A stretch of DNA of 64,000 bases from Peribacillus deserti. Lineage in GTDB: Bacteria > Bacillota > Bacilli > Bacillales > DSM-1321. A model generated the notes under the pieces. It saw only the letters and a list, made by a program, of their open reading frames with translations, ran no database searches and was not told where the DNA came from. The position numbers were made by a program, and so were the translations under genes. Shown here piece after piece: positions 35,369 to 43,272 of the stretch. The DNA lies in contig NZ_JAFBFI010000002.1 in assembly GCF_016909175.1 (NCBI RefSeq), forward strand, positions 1-64,000, in the 5' to 3' direction. Positions within the stretch are counted from its first letter, which is position 1. Each line of letters opens with the position of its first letter.

Positions 35369-36476
35369 CCACGAGTTTTATATGGAAACTGCGTTAAGGA
35401 ATGCACAAGCTATGAAAGGGCAGACAGACCCGAATCCTTTGGTTGGGGCTGTAATCGTCAATGACAGCCGAATAGTGGGAATCGGTGCCCATCTGAAAGC
35501 AGGGGAGCCCCACGCTGAAATCCATGCTATACGGATGGCTGGCGAAAAAGCAAAGGGCGGTACCATTTATGTTACACTCGAACCCTGCTCCCATTATGGA
35601 AGAACCGGGCCCTGTGCAGTTGCTATAGTCGAAGCAGGAATAAGTAAAGTGGTCATAGCTGCCCTAGATCCTAATCCGATAGTTGCAGGAAATGGCGTGA
35701 AAATTCTCCAGGCCGCTGGAATTGATGTGGAAATTGGAGTTCTGAGGGATGAATCGGAAAAGATGAATGAGGTATTCAACAAATTTATTGTTGAAAAAAT
35801 CCCTTTTGTTACGCTAAAAGCTGGAATAACGCTTGATGGAAAAATTGCTGCTTATACTCATGACAGTAAATGGATTACGTCTGCGGAAGCCAGACAGGAT
35901 GTACATAAAATAAGAAATGAAAATATGGCGATTCTGGTGGGAGTTAATACAGTTATCAAGGATGATCCTGAACTGACTGCCAGAATTCCAAATGGACGTA
36001 ATCCGATAAGAGTGATTATGGACTCCTCGTTATCTATTCCTTTAGAAGCCAAAGTTATTACGGATGAAAAAGCAGAAACATGGGTTTTCACCTCGCAAAA
36101 TTTTAATCAGGATAAACGAAAAGTGCTTGAGAATTTAGGAATACAGGTTTTTGTAACAAATGGGGTGTCACAGGTTAATCCCAAGGAAGTTTTGAAAATA
36201 CTGGGCGAAAGGCTTGTATCTTCCCTAATGATTGAAGGAGGAGGCACCATAAATGCCGCCTTTTTACAAAATAAGCTAGTGGACAAAGTTGTCTTGTATA
36301 TGGCGCCTAAACTAATAGGCGGCCGAGATGCAGCCACGTTCTTTGAGGGAACAGGAATTGACAAAATGGCTGATGCGATCGAGCTTGAAGATATAGATGT
36401 TGTGAAAATCGGAAAAGACTTTAAATTTACAGGCTATCCGGTTTATGAAAAAAGCTTACTAGGAGAAGAAAGATGA
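35361..36476 (+). CDS. ribD: Bifunctional deaminase-reductase RibD
   Basis: The 371-residue product has an N-terminal deaminase domain with PHAEIHAI (His51, Glu53) and EPCSHYGRTGPC (Cys76, Cys85), and a C-terminal reductase domain with TLKAGITLDGKIA, ILVGVNTVIKDDP and IEGGGTINAAFL. All key residues are present. It turns the GTP cyclohydrolase II product into the ribitylamino-uracil phosphate. ATG at 35361 is preferred over 35343 because GAAGGGA precedes it; it overlaps the previous gene by 8 nt. The gene that follows overlaps by ATGA. Confidence 0.9.
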   Translation: MSSHEFYMETALRNAQAMKGQTDPNPLVGAVIVNDSRIVGIGAHLKAGEPHAEIHAIRMAGEKAKGGTIYVTLEPCSHYGRTGPCAVAIVEAGISKVVIAALDPNPIVAGNGVKILQAAGIDVEIGVLRDESEKMNEVFNKFIVEKIPFVTLKAGITLDGKIAAYTHDSKWITSAEARQDVHKIRNENMAILVGVNTVIKDDPELTARIPNGRNPIRVIMDSSLSIPLEAKVITDEKAETWVFTSQNFNQDKRKVLENLGIQVFVTNGVSQVNPKEVLKILGERLVSSLMIEGGGTINAAFLQNKLVDKVVLYMAPKLIGGRDAATFFEGTGIDKMADAIELEDIDVVKIGKDFKFTGYPVYEKSLLGEER

Positions 36477-37036
36477 AGTTTGGATTTGATATTGATGATA
36501 CATTAATCAATTTGCGTGAACATGCTTTTCACATTTATAACCGCAGACTGAACAAAAATGTCGGTTTAGATGTATATCATGCTTTAAATACCGTGGAAAT
36601 TCACGAAGCCTTCGGTCTATCAGCAGCAGAAGGTAAAAAAATGTGGAACAGTTTATTACATGAAATTTACTATACATCCTGCCCGCCGCTTACAAACGCG
36701 GTAGAAACTTTACAAGAGCTTGACAAACAGGGTCACGAAATTTACTATATCACCGCAAGACCCAAAGAACATGAAGAAGGTACAAGAAAATGGATGACTC
36801 AGCAGGGTTTCCCTATGCAAGAAGGCAGGTTCTTTTGCGGAATGAAAGATGAAGAAAAGATTCAAATCATCCGTAGTCTGAAGCTGGATTATTACTTTGA
36901 CGACAAACCCGCCGTTCTCGAAACATTATCTTCTGAGAAGCTAAAAGTCTATGTCATGAACCAGTCCTACAATCTGCATATGAAAATACCCCGTATTACA
37001 AGCTGGTCAGAATTAAAGGATATAATTACAAAATAA
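36473..37036 (+). CDS. HAD-family phosphatase (5'-nucleotidase-like)
   Basis: The 187-residue product starts FGFDIDDTLI, the HAD catalytic motif (Asp6, Asp8), followed by a helical cap, YYITARPKEH (motif II) and YYFDDKPAVLE (motif III/IV). It resembles the YqfW/NT5C-like nucleotidase group. It overlaps ribD by 4 nt (ATGA), which points to a linked function. The phosphate of the RibD product must be removed before later riboflavin steps, and HAD enzymes do this in other bacteria, so this may be that phosphatase; the assignment is inference. Confidence 0.82.
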   Translation: MKFGFDIDDTLINLREHAFHIYNRRLNKNVGLDVYHALNTVEIHEAFGLSAAEGKKMWNSLLHEIYYTSCPPLTNAVETLQELDKQGHEIYYITARPKEHEEGTRKWMTQQGFPMQEGRFFCGMKDEEKIQIIRSLKLDYYFDDKPAVLETLSSEKLKVYVMNQSYNLHMKIPRITSWSELKDIITK

Positions 37037-37043
37037 AGAATTT

Positions 37044-37073
37044 AGAGATCTGGATTGAACCAGGTCTCTTTTT
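37044..37073 (+). terminator. Terminator of the RibA-RibD-HAD operon
   Basis: AGAGATCTGG/CCAGGTCTCT stem (one T-T mismatch) with a T5 run, directly after the HAD gene. Confidence 0.85.
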
Positions 37074-37124
37074 CAAATTGGTTTTATGAGCTCTATATTA
37101 ATTTAGGATGGCTGCACTTGTTAA

Positions 37125-37375
37125 ATGGCTGCTCGAATGGCATACAGCCCGTACTTGTGGCTTCAGTGTGCGAGTGGCAGGTTGCTCCATGCGGTTGACT
37201 GCTCGCGTGACTGGGATTTGCTCTTAATATTAAAAAAACTGCTCGCAAATCACAACATTTGCTCGTAAAGGGGTTGATTGCTCGCAAGTGTTCCCATGTT
37301 ACTCGGAAGACTGAGAATTTGCTCTTAAACATTAAAAAGCTGCTCGCAAACCAAAATACTTACTCCCAAAGCGGC
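37125..37375. repeat. Degenerate tandem array, TGCTCGCAAA-type units
   Basis: About nine imperfect copies of a (T/C)TGCTCG(C/T)AAA core recur every 20-30 bases with varying spacers (TGCTCGAATG, TGCTCGCGTG, TGCTCTTAAT, TGCTCGCAAA, TGCTCGTAAA and more). No gene is supported across it. Confidence 0.65.
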
Positions 37376-37502
37376 AGCCTTCTTGACATTAATGGAAAAT
37401 CCTACTAGCAGCCACCGTTTCTCACTCTTTCCTCAAGCACAGATCGGTAAATGGCTGAGCATTCATCCGTAATAAACCAGGTAAAGTCATATACTTCTAT
37501 AA

Positions 37503-37545
37503 GAAAACAAAGCCTGCCCTGAAAACAGGGCAGGCTTTGTTTTGG
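37503..37545. terminator. Strong terminator
   Basis: AACAAAGCCTGCCCT/AGGGCAGGCTTTGTT, a 15-bp stem with a 6-nt loop, lies right after the minus-strand Gly/Tyr-rich gene. Confidence 0.92.
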
Positions 37546-37815
37546 TTAGCGGTAACCGCCGCCATATCCTCCGCCGTAACCGCCGCCATAGCCATACCAA
37601 GGATAATAAGGGTACGGATAGTAAGGTCGCGGGCGAGGATAGTAATACGGATAATACGGATAATATGGCCTCGGTCTTGGTCTTGGACGAGGACGGGGAT
37701 AATATTGACCATACCCTCCACCGTAGCCGCCGCCATACCCTCCGCCGTAACCACCGTATTGTCTTTCATCGATTTCCTGCTGCTGATAATTTTCATCTAT
37801 AATTTGATAGGGCAT
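37546..37815 (-). CDS. Gly/Tyr- and Pro/Arg-rich low-complexity protein
   Basis: The 89-residue product has a short ordered start (MPYQIIDENYQQQEIDERQ), then GGGY repeats, a PRPRPRPRP tract, YYPYYPYYY, a second PRPRP tract and a final GYGGGYGGGYGGG run. Such Tyr/Gly/Pro-rich proteins are common in spore coats, where tyrosines can be cross-linked. ATG at 37815 follows GGAGGAATAT; a TTG at 37827 overlaps that site. The strong terminator downstream supports expression. Coat function is inference. Confidence 0.75.
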   Translation of the reverse strand: MPYQIIDENYQQQEIDERQYGGYGGGYGGGYGGGYGQYYPRPRPRPRPRPYYPYYPYYYPRPRPYYPYPYYPWYGYGGGYGGGYGGGYR

Positions 37816-38011
37816 ATATTCCTCCAAGTGAATACCTCCTATATATACTTACTCTTTCCCTAGTTGGACTAAAGCTTCATAGCAAAAAAGAATGGATGGG
37901 AAGAGTATAAAATATTAATATTCTTCTTAGAGTTATTTGGCGCCTGTACCGAAATCAGAAGTTAATTAAAAAATAAGGCTTTATTAAATTTCAATGGGAT
38001 TATGCCACTAT
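37816..38011. other. Intergenic region
   Basis: Holds the promoter region of the Gly/Tyr-rich gene; no further gene is seen. Confidence 0.4.
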
Positions 38012-38136
38012 GTAAACTTCGCTGCAGGCGCGAAACTCCTGCGCGAGAATGGGGTCAAGGGAGACCCCCGCAGGTGTAAACGTGAGAGGAGGATCCCGGA
38101 CCGCCCTCGAAAAAGCGAGTGCCAGTGGAAATCAAC
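38012..38136. repeat. Dispersed repeat, copy 3
   Basis: About 125 bp with CTTCGCTGCAGGCGCG, GAGACCCCCGCAGG, GGATCCCGGACCGCCC and GGAAATCAAC in the order of copy 1. The left terminal repeat is eroded. Confidence 0.8.
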
Positions 38137-38343
38137 AGGCAAGTTATATAGAGCTTAATCTTTGTTTTATTTCTGTGGGACTTATGCCTTATATAATCCA
38201 GATATTTTGAGAATTATCGCGCTATAAACTAAAAAAACCTATAATATTTAGAGTGATTAAAAATTGGAAATTTCCTGCTTTTGCGGGAAGTTATCTGGAG
38301 AGGTATGGTATATCGCTAGAAATTTGGACTGATTCATATGACA

Positions 38344-38433
38344 ACTATTGTCAACAATAGTCGATATTTGCTGATATCTTTAAATGCTTCTGTGGGTTAA
38401 TATAAAGTTACATATTAATAGTTTTTGTAACTT
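38344..38433. promoter_or_regulatory. Two inverted repeats upstream of the sigma factor
   Basis: ACTATTG-TCAA-CAATAGT (38344-38361) and AAGTTACA-N13-TGTAACTT (38405-38433) are perfect inverted repeats 200-300 bases before the sigma gene, in DNA otherwise without genes. They could be regulator sites; no promoter could be fixed. Confidence 0.4.
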
Positions 38434-38639
38434 ACTAGCCTGGTGACCTGGAGTCTTAGAACAGGGTATAACCTGCCTTTTATGCTCCTAGCTTAGGAAA
38501 TGTAATGAAATATTAAAATACATAACTGTGCTAAGCTAAAAATAACTCCTAAAAACCTTCTCGATCAATGGGCCAGCTGGGAGGTTAGGTATCAGTTATT
38601 AAACATCAAAAACTCATCTGAATTAGTGGGGGGATATGA

Positions 38640-39293
38640 GTGAGTGTAGACTTCGGAGTAAGGCTGATTGATAATTTTGCTAAATTAGACGATGAAGCAT
38701 TAGTGAGACGAGTGCAAAGCGGTGATGGTGAATCTTCTGAAATATTGATTAATAAGTATCGAAATTTTGTTCGTGCCAAAGCAGGCCCCTATTTTCTGAT
38801 TGGAGCAGATAAAGAGGACATCATTCAAGAAGGAATGATCGGACTTTTCAAGGCTATTCGAGATTACAAAGAGGACAAGCTTACTTCATTCAAGGCATTT
38901 GCCGAGCTATGTGTAACCAGGCAAATTATAACTGCGATCAAAACTGCTACGCGTCAAAAGCATTTTCCACTGAATTCATATGTTTCTTTGGACAAGCCAA
39001 TTTATGACGAAGAGTCAAATCATACCCTTATGGATGTTATACCAGCTGCTAAGATTATGAATCCTGAAGCCTTATTTATTAATCAGGAGAATGCGGATGA
39101 TATTGAATTAAAAATGGCAGCATTGCTAAGTGATTTAGAAAGAAGAGTACTGGCTTTGTATATTGATGGCCAGACTTATCAGGAAATTTCAAATGAATTA
39201 AACACCCATGTGAAATCCATTGATAATGCCCTTCAAAGGGTAAAAAGAAAATTAGAACGCTATCTGGAGCTTAGAGAAGTGATCCACAGCTGA
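38640..39293 (+). CDS. SigH-like sigma-70 family factor, paralog
   Basis: The 217-residue product follows SigH (Spo0H) closely from region 2 onward: YRNFVRAKA, FLIGADKEDIIQEGMIGL, AFAELCVTRQIITAI, NSYVSLDKPIYDEES and a C-terminal helix-turn-helix with TYQEISNELNTHVKSIDNALQRVKRKLE. The N-terminal 30 residues differ. The normal sigH lies beside rpmG-secE-nusG; none of these is here, so this is a second copy. GTG start follows GGGGGG. It would direct polymerase to SigH-type promoters. A terminator follows at 39314. Confidence 0.88.
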   Translation: MSVDFGVRLIDNFAKLDDEALVRRVQSGDGESSEILINKYRNFVRAKAGPYFLIGADKEDIIQEGMIGLFKAIRDYKEDKLTSFKAFAELCVTRQIITAIKTATRQKHFPLNSYVSLDKPIYDEESNHTLMDVIPAAKIMNPEALFINQENADDIELKMAALLSDLERRVLALYIDGQTYQEISNELNTHVKSIDNALQRVKRKLERYLELREVIHS

Positions 39294-39313
39294 ATTGTAT
39301 ATTTTACTCTAGA

Positions 39314-39347
39314 GACGATTTTCCCTTATGGAAGATCGTTTTTCTTT
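39314..39347 (+). terminator. Terminator of sigma factor gene
   Basis: ACGATTTTCC/GGAAGATCGT stem with a 5-nt loop and a T-rich tail. Confidence 0.8.
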
Positions 39348-39589
39348 TGCACGAGCTTACATGAACCCGAGGGATTCTCTTGTTCGTCCCTGAAACTTTA
39401 CGGCTAATTTTAAGACTATTGGGAAATTCTCATTCCATTTGTTCTGAGGCAGAAATGATGTTTAATTTATTAAAGAGTCTTTTAGTTACCGCAAAAAACT
39501 TGGGTGGATATCAGAATAGATCCATAACGCAGGGTGCGGACTGTGGGATGTTTATATAAAGATACAAAAAGGCCAAATAAAGCTGAAGA

Positions 39590-39742
39590 ATGGTGAGAAA
39601 CTTGACTATTGTTATATCGGTATTCTATACAGTACTTTTATTTGTTAGTTGCATTTTTTGGCATTGGACCGGTTCTATTCGCGGATGGAGCGACGATAGA
39701 AAAATTATTGACCATTTTACTCATACACTTGCTGGTTGTTAA
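39590..39742 (+). CDS. Small membrane protein, unknown
   Basis: A 50-residue frame encodes one N-terminal membrane helix (TIVISVFYTVLLFVSCIFW) and a short tail ending DHFTHTLAGC. Either ATG at 39590 or TTG at 39602 could start it; GGTGAG lies just before the TTG. A terminator follows 27 nt after the stop. There is no recognisable family. Confidence 0.5.
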   Translation: MVRNLTIVISVFYTVLLFVSCIFWHWTGSIRGWSDDRKIIDHFTHTLAGC

Positions 39743-39768
39743 AAAGCTGAGAATAGCTTGTCCCTAGG

Positions 39769-39801
39769 AAACATTTCCACTTCTTATGGGAATGTTTTTT
39801 T
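39769..39801 (+). terminator. Intrinsic terminator
   Basis: AACATTTCC/GGGAATGTT stem with T7 follows the small membrane gene. Confidence 0.8.
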
Positions 39802-39926
39802 ATTTATCAGTCTAATAGGGAGGAAGGTTATATAAAATTAATTTCTGATATTTCAAGGGATTTATTACAAAACACAAAAGTAAGCGATATAAGGTTTTCT
39901 TATACCGCCTCATTTATATCTATTTA

Positions 39927-40289
39927 TTAATCTTGTTCTTGGTCTTGATCCTGGTTTTGGTCCTGGTCAGATTCAGAATCTGCGTCTGAGCGGGATCGAA
40001 CTCTAGATCTGGAATCAGAATCTACATTAATATCGATACAGAAATCCACTCTTGCGTTACCGCTGTTAATAATTTTGGAATTTGCATGTGAGCTGCTTCG
40101 GTTATGGTTTTTTAGATCATTATCACTATCATTGTTATTATCTGAACGGTTTTTTGAATCGATTTCATTATCTACGTCAGAGTTTACTTTAGACCGATTC
40201 CTTAAATCATTGTCAATCGTAAAATCGACATTTGAATCCGAATTTGACCTTGAACGGCCATTGTTGCGATTTCGCCTATTTTTAGCCAT
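39927..40289 (-). CDS. Asp/Ser/Asn/Arg-rich low-complexity protein
   Basis: The 120-residue product starts with a basic MAKNRRNRNNGRSRS, then alternates Asn, Asp, Ser, and Arg, includes two related NVDFTIDN and RVDFCIDINVDSD segments, and ends in an acidic DQDQNQDQDQEQD tract. It is predicted disordered apart from the two short segments. ATG follows AAAGGGG. Similar low-complexity proteins occur in spore coats. It lies next to the sporulation-linked cdaS, but the link is only by position. Confidence 0.7.
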   Translation of the reverse strand: MAKNRRNRNNGRSRSNSDSNVDFTIDNDLRNRSKVNSDVDNEIDSKNRSDNNNDSDNDLKNHNRSSSHANSKIINSGNARVDFCIDINVDSDSRSRVRSRSDADSESDQDQNQDQDQEQD

Positions 40290-40476
40290 GATTTATCCCC
40301 TTTCACTTTTCTAAGATTAATTTATTCAGAATCACAGGAAAAGGAATGGACAATAAACCTATATAAATGGATTTTTCTCAAGTATTTTAGACAGCAGGCT
40401 ATCTCGCCGCCAAACTAAACTCATGTAGGAACAGGGGAAAGGGACTGCACCCGATATTTAAATTCCGCATCTTTGG

Positions 40477-41100
40477 TTAGTGTGTTGTCTGCAAGTTTGA
40501 AATAGGATAAAGCCGTCCGTTTAAAGCAAACGACACCTTGCCAGTTTCTTCGGATACTACTAATACAAGTGCATCGGTTAGTTCTGACAATCCCAGGGCA
40601 GCCCGATGGCGTGTACCGAGTTTTTTTTCGATAATGACTGCTTGAGTTAAGGGAAGAACATTTGATGCAGAGACTATTTGGTTCGCCCTGATTAAAACTG
40701 CGCCATCATGAAGAGGATTGCCAGGATAGAAAATGGTTTCCAGTAATACGGAGGTCAATGGCGCCCCGACCATCATACCTTTTTGAATGAAATTCTCCAG
40801 AGAGTCAGTGCGTTCAACCACTATTAAGGCACCATATCGATTCTTAGATAAATTTTGGATAGCAGCTGATAGATCTTCAAATTTATCAGTAAACGCAGAT
40901 AGGTAGCAATTTAAGTAAAATGTGGCTGCGGCTGACTCGATATTGAGAAAGTTTGATTTGATGTCTTCAAGTTTGCCGAGTAGACAATTATTTTCGCTGC
41001 CAAGAACCAGAAGGCTGTCTTGCAGGTCAGCCATTATAGAATGAATTCCCTCTACAATTTTTATTTTTAATGGAGAGAAATCACAATTAATTTTATCCAA
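40477..41100 (-). CDS. cdaS: Sporulation-type diadenylate cyclase CdaS
   Basis: The 207-residue product equals the length of B. subtilis CdaS (YojJ). An N-terminal two-helix region (about 1-75), autoinhibitory in CdaS, precedes the DAC domain, whose motifs are HDGAVLI (Asp132-Gly133-Ala134) and TRHRAALG (Arg164-His165-Arg166). It joins two ATP into c-di-AMP. In B. subtilis it works in the forespore and aids germination. TTG start follows GGAGG at a longer spacing. It is a single gene. Confidence 0.9.
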   Translation of the reverse strand: MDKINCDFSPLKIKIVEGIHSIMADLQDSLLVLGSENNCLLGKLEDIKSNFLNIESAAATFYLNCYLSAFTDKFEDLSAAIQNLSKNRYGALIVVERTDSLENFIQKGMMVGAPLTSVLLETIFYPGNPLHDGAVLIRANQIVSASNVLPLTQAVIIEKKLGTRHRAALGLSELTDALVLVVSEETGKVSFALNGRLYPISNLQTTH

Positions 41101-41304
41101 GAAGGAGACCTCCTTTATTAATTATCCGATATCTTCAAAGTGTATACTTTATGGCTAGTATTCGTCATTTTTATCTGTGTAATCTAGCAGAAAATTTTCC
41201 AATCTTATCCGATGCTCTGCCGGGTAAATAATTTGGTTTAAAAGGGGTTGTGAATAGGGAAATCTAATTAAAATACAAATTACAGCTTAGAATGGAGTGG
41301 AATT

Positions 41305-41880
41305 ATGGCTAAAAGGTCACTGGGACCAATTATTATTATAGTTGGTATTATTATTGTTTTAATTCTGATGTTAATGGGAAGCTATAATGGCTTTGTAAAT
41401 GCGGAAGAAAATGTAGATCAATCCTATGCTCAAATAGAGAACCAGCTGCAGCGCAGGCTCGATTTGATTCCCAATCTGGTGAATACTGTTAAAGGATATG
41501 CTGCACATGAAAAAGAAACGATTCAGGCTGTTTCAGATGCAAGAGCCCGTCTTGCAGGAGCAAGATCCCCGGAAGAAGAGGCTACAGCTAATGCCGAGCT
41601 CTCATCAGCGCTGAGTCGTTTGCTTGTTGTAGTCGAAAATTACCCGAATTTAAAGGCGGACAAGCAGTTTACCCAATTAATGGATGAACTGGCTGGTACA
41701 GAGAATCGTATTTCAATTGCCCGCCGTGATTATAATGATCAGGTATCTTCTTATAATAAAAAGGTAAAACGGTTCCCCGGAGCATTGGTAGCTGGAATAA
41801 CCGGCTTTGACCAGAAAGAGTATTTCAAGGCCGACCCAAGGTCTCAGCAGGCACCAGCGGTTGACTTTGGAGGAAAGTAA
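41305..41880 (+). CDS. lemA: LemA family protein
   Basis: The 191-residue product has one N-terminal membrane helix (about residues 7-24), then the LemA block [25 protein letters not shown] region, [15 protein letters not shown] and [15 protein letters not shown], and finally a [17 protein letters not shown] stretch. LemA proteins are membrane-anchored helical proteins of unclear role. It is followed by a TPM-domain gene, a common pairing. ATG follows GGAGTGGAATT. Confidence 0.9.
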   Translation: MAKRSLGPIIIIVGIIIVLILMLMGSYNGFVNAEENVDQSYAQIENQLQRRLDLIPNLVNTVKGYAAHEKETIQAVSDARARLAGARSPEEEATANAELSSALSRLLVVVENYPNLKADKQFTQLMDELAGTENRISIARRDYNDQVSSYNKKVKRFPGALVAGITGFDQKEYFKADPRSQQAPAVDFGGK

Positions 41881-41881
41881 C

Positions 41882-42604
41882 ATGGGCGGCAAAAAAGGCT
41901 CTGTTTTTTTCATTATATCAATGCTTTTTGTTTTGATGTGCGGCAGAGCTGAAGCGGCTGCTCCGGATCCTATTCCGCGTGCTTCCGGGGATATATATGT
42001 CCAGGACATTGCCAATGTTCTAAATCCTAATGAAGAAGCGCAATTAATGCAATTGGGGCGCACTATAGAGGACCAGACAAGTAATCAGATTGCTGTACTC
42101 ACAGTGAGTTCTATTGGAGAGGAAGCAATAGAGGATTATGCTAATCGAGCTTATCGAGAATATGGCCTGGGAACAAAGGAAGAAGATAATGGCGTATTAT
42201 TAATAGTCGCCATGAAGGAAAAGAAGATTAGAATTGAAGTGGGCTATGGCCTCGAAGGAATCATTCCTGATGGCAGAGCTGGCAGAATTATAGATGAGAA
42301 TGCGGTTCCAAGCCTTCAGGCAGACCAGCCGAACATCGCAGTCATGAAAACATATGGGGCGATTGCGAATGCCGTCTCAGGAGAAGAGAGTAAAAAGGGC
42401 GGAACACCTGCACAGGAAAATGGCAGCTCTATTCCATCATGGCTCTTAATTTTGATTGCAGTCGCTTTTATTATCCTTGATTTTATGTTTTTTGGCGGCA
42501 CACTTACCTTTTTCCTGCTTTCTATTTTCTCAAGAGGCGGAGGAGGTCCCCGGGGTGGTGGCGGCGGGTCCTCAGGCGGAGGCGGAGCTAGCCGCGGCTG
42601 GTAA
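41882..42604 (+). CDS. TPM domain (YgcG-like) membrane protein
   Basis: The 240-residue product has a signal peptide (cut near EAAAP), a TPM domain (residues about 35-165, with YGLGTKEEDNGVLLIVA and IEVGYGLEGIIPDG) and a membrane helix followed by a glycine-rich, partly Ser/Arg tail. It starts at ATG 41882, only 1 nt after the lemA stop, using GGAGG inside lemA, so the two are translationally linked. The TPM domain lies outside the cell. In other bacteria this pair is linked to envelope stress or protein quality control; here that is inference. Confidence 0.88.
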   Translation: MGGKKGSVFFIISMLFVLMCGRAEAAAPDPIPRASGDIYVQDIANVLNPNEEAQLMQLGRTIEDQTSNQIAVLTVSSIGEEAIEDYANRAYREYGLGTKEEDNGVLLIVAMKEKKIRIEVGYGLEGIIPDGRAGRIIDENAVPSLQADQPNIAVMKTYGAIANAVSGEESKKGGTPAQENGSSIPSWLLILIAVAFIILDFMFFGGTLTFFLLSIFSRGGGGPRGGGGGSSGGGGASRGW

Positions 42605-42611
42605 TTGTATG

Positions 42612-42655
42612 ATGAAAAACAGTAAATTCTCATTGGAATTTACTGTTTTTTAATT
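42612..42655. terminator. Terminator of lemA-TPM operon
   Basis: AAAACAGTAAATT/AATTTACTGTTTT stem with 8-nt loop, T-run on the right and A-rich on the left. It separates the operon from the opposing membrane genes. Confidence 0.88.
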
Positions 42656-42672
42656 TTATAATCCCAAATAAA

Positions 42673-43254
42673 TCAAGTGATTTTACTCTTAAGTTTCTGC
42701 TTCGTTCTAATTCCAGACCACACGGCAACGGCAAGACCTCCGAGGCCGTCCGAAATGAGGTCGCTCATCGTATCTTTGTTTCCACCACCCTGCAGGGTCA
42801 TATTAAACAACTGATCAGAGGCAAACTCATAGAATTCCCATAAAACACCGCCAAGAACAGCAAAAGAAAAAGTAAACAGAAAAACGAACCAGGGGGAGAT
42901 CATATTCCCGGCACTTCTATAGGAAAGCCGCTCGTATAGAGCAACGCCTGTGAAGCCTAATAGAGCGCCGCTAATTGCATGGAGAAACGTATCCCACCAG
43001 CCAAGCCCATACCAGCCTCTAATCGAACCTAAATATTGAGAGGCGAATAAAAAGATCAAATAACTAAAAGTCAGCGGAACATTAAAGGTTAGCTTTGTGA
43101 ATAAAGCCAGAAGCAGGGGGATCGCTCCGCATATAATTCCACCGGCTGCTACGGCAGCTTTAAAAGAGGCTCCTGCTGTATAAAAATATATACTTAAGAC
43201 CGCCATGAATATAACATAGATGATGCTGGCTATAGTGATAAGTTTTCTGTTCAT
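42673..43254 (-). CDS. Polytopic membrane protein, tandem paralog 2
   Basis: The product of about 193 residues has five membrane segments. It has the WWDTFLHAISG, LWEFYEFASD and GGNKDTMSDLISDGLGG blocks, which recall the DUF2238/YjdF family. It is a paralog of the gene before it (43273-43839). ATG at 43254 is preceded by AGGAG at only 4 nt spacing; an earlier ATG at 43269 has none. Only 3-18 nt separate the two genes, so they are one transcript. Function unknown. Confidence 0.72.
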   Translation of the reverse strand: MNRKLITIASIIYVIFMAVLSIYFYTAGASFKAAVAAGGIICGAIPLLLALFTKLTFNVPLTFSYLIFLFASQYLGSIRGWYGLGWWDTFLHAISGALLGFTGVALYERLSYRSAGNMISPWFVFLFTFSFAVLGGVLWEFYEFASDQLFNMTLQGGGNKDTMSDLISDGLGGLAVAVWSGIRTKQKLKSKIT

Positions 43255-43272
43255 GGTTCTCCTTTTCATATT

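Noticed and set aside
37125-37375. CRISPR array
   Set aside because: Units are degenerate, cores only about 10 bp, spacing irregular, and no cas genes are present.
39294-39589. Further gene after the sigma factor
   Set aside because: No frame with a start and ribosome binding site was found in this 300-base stretch.
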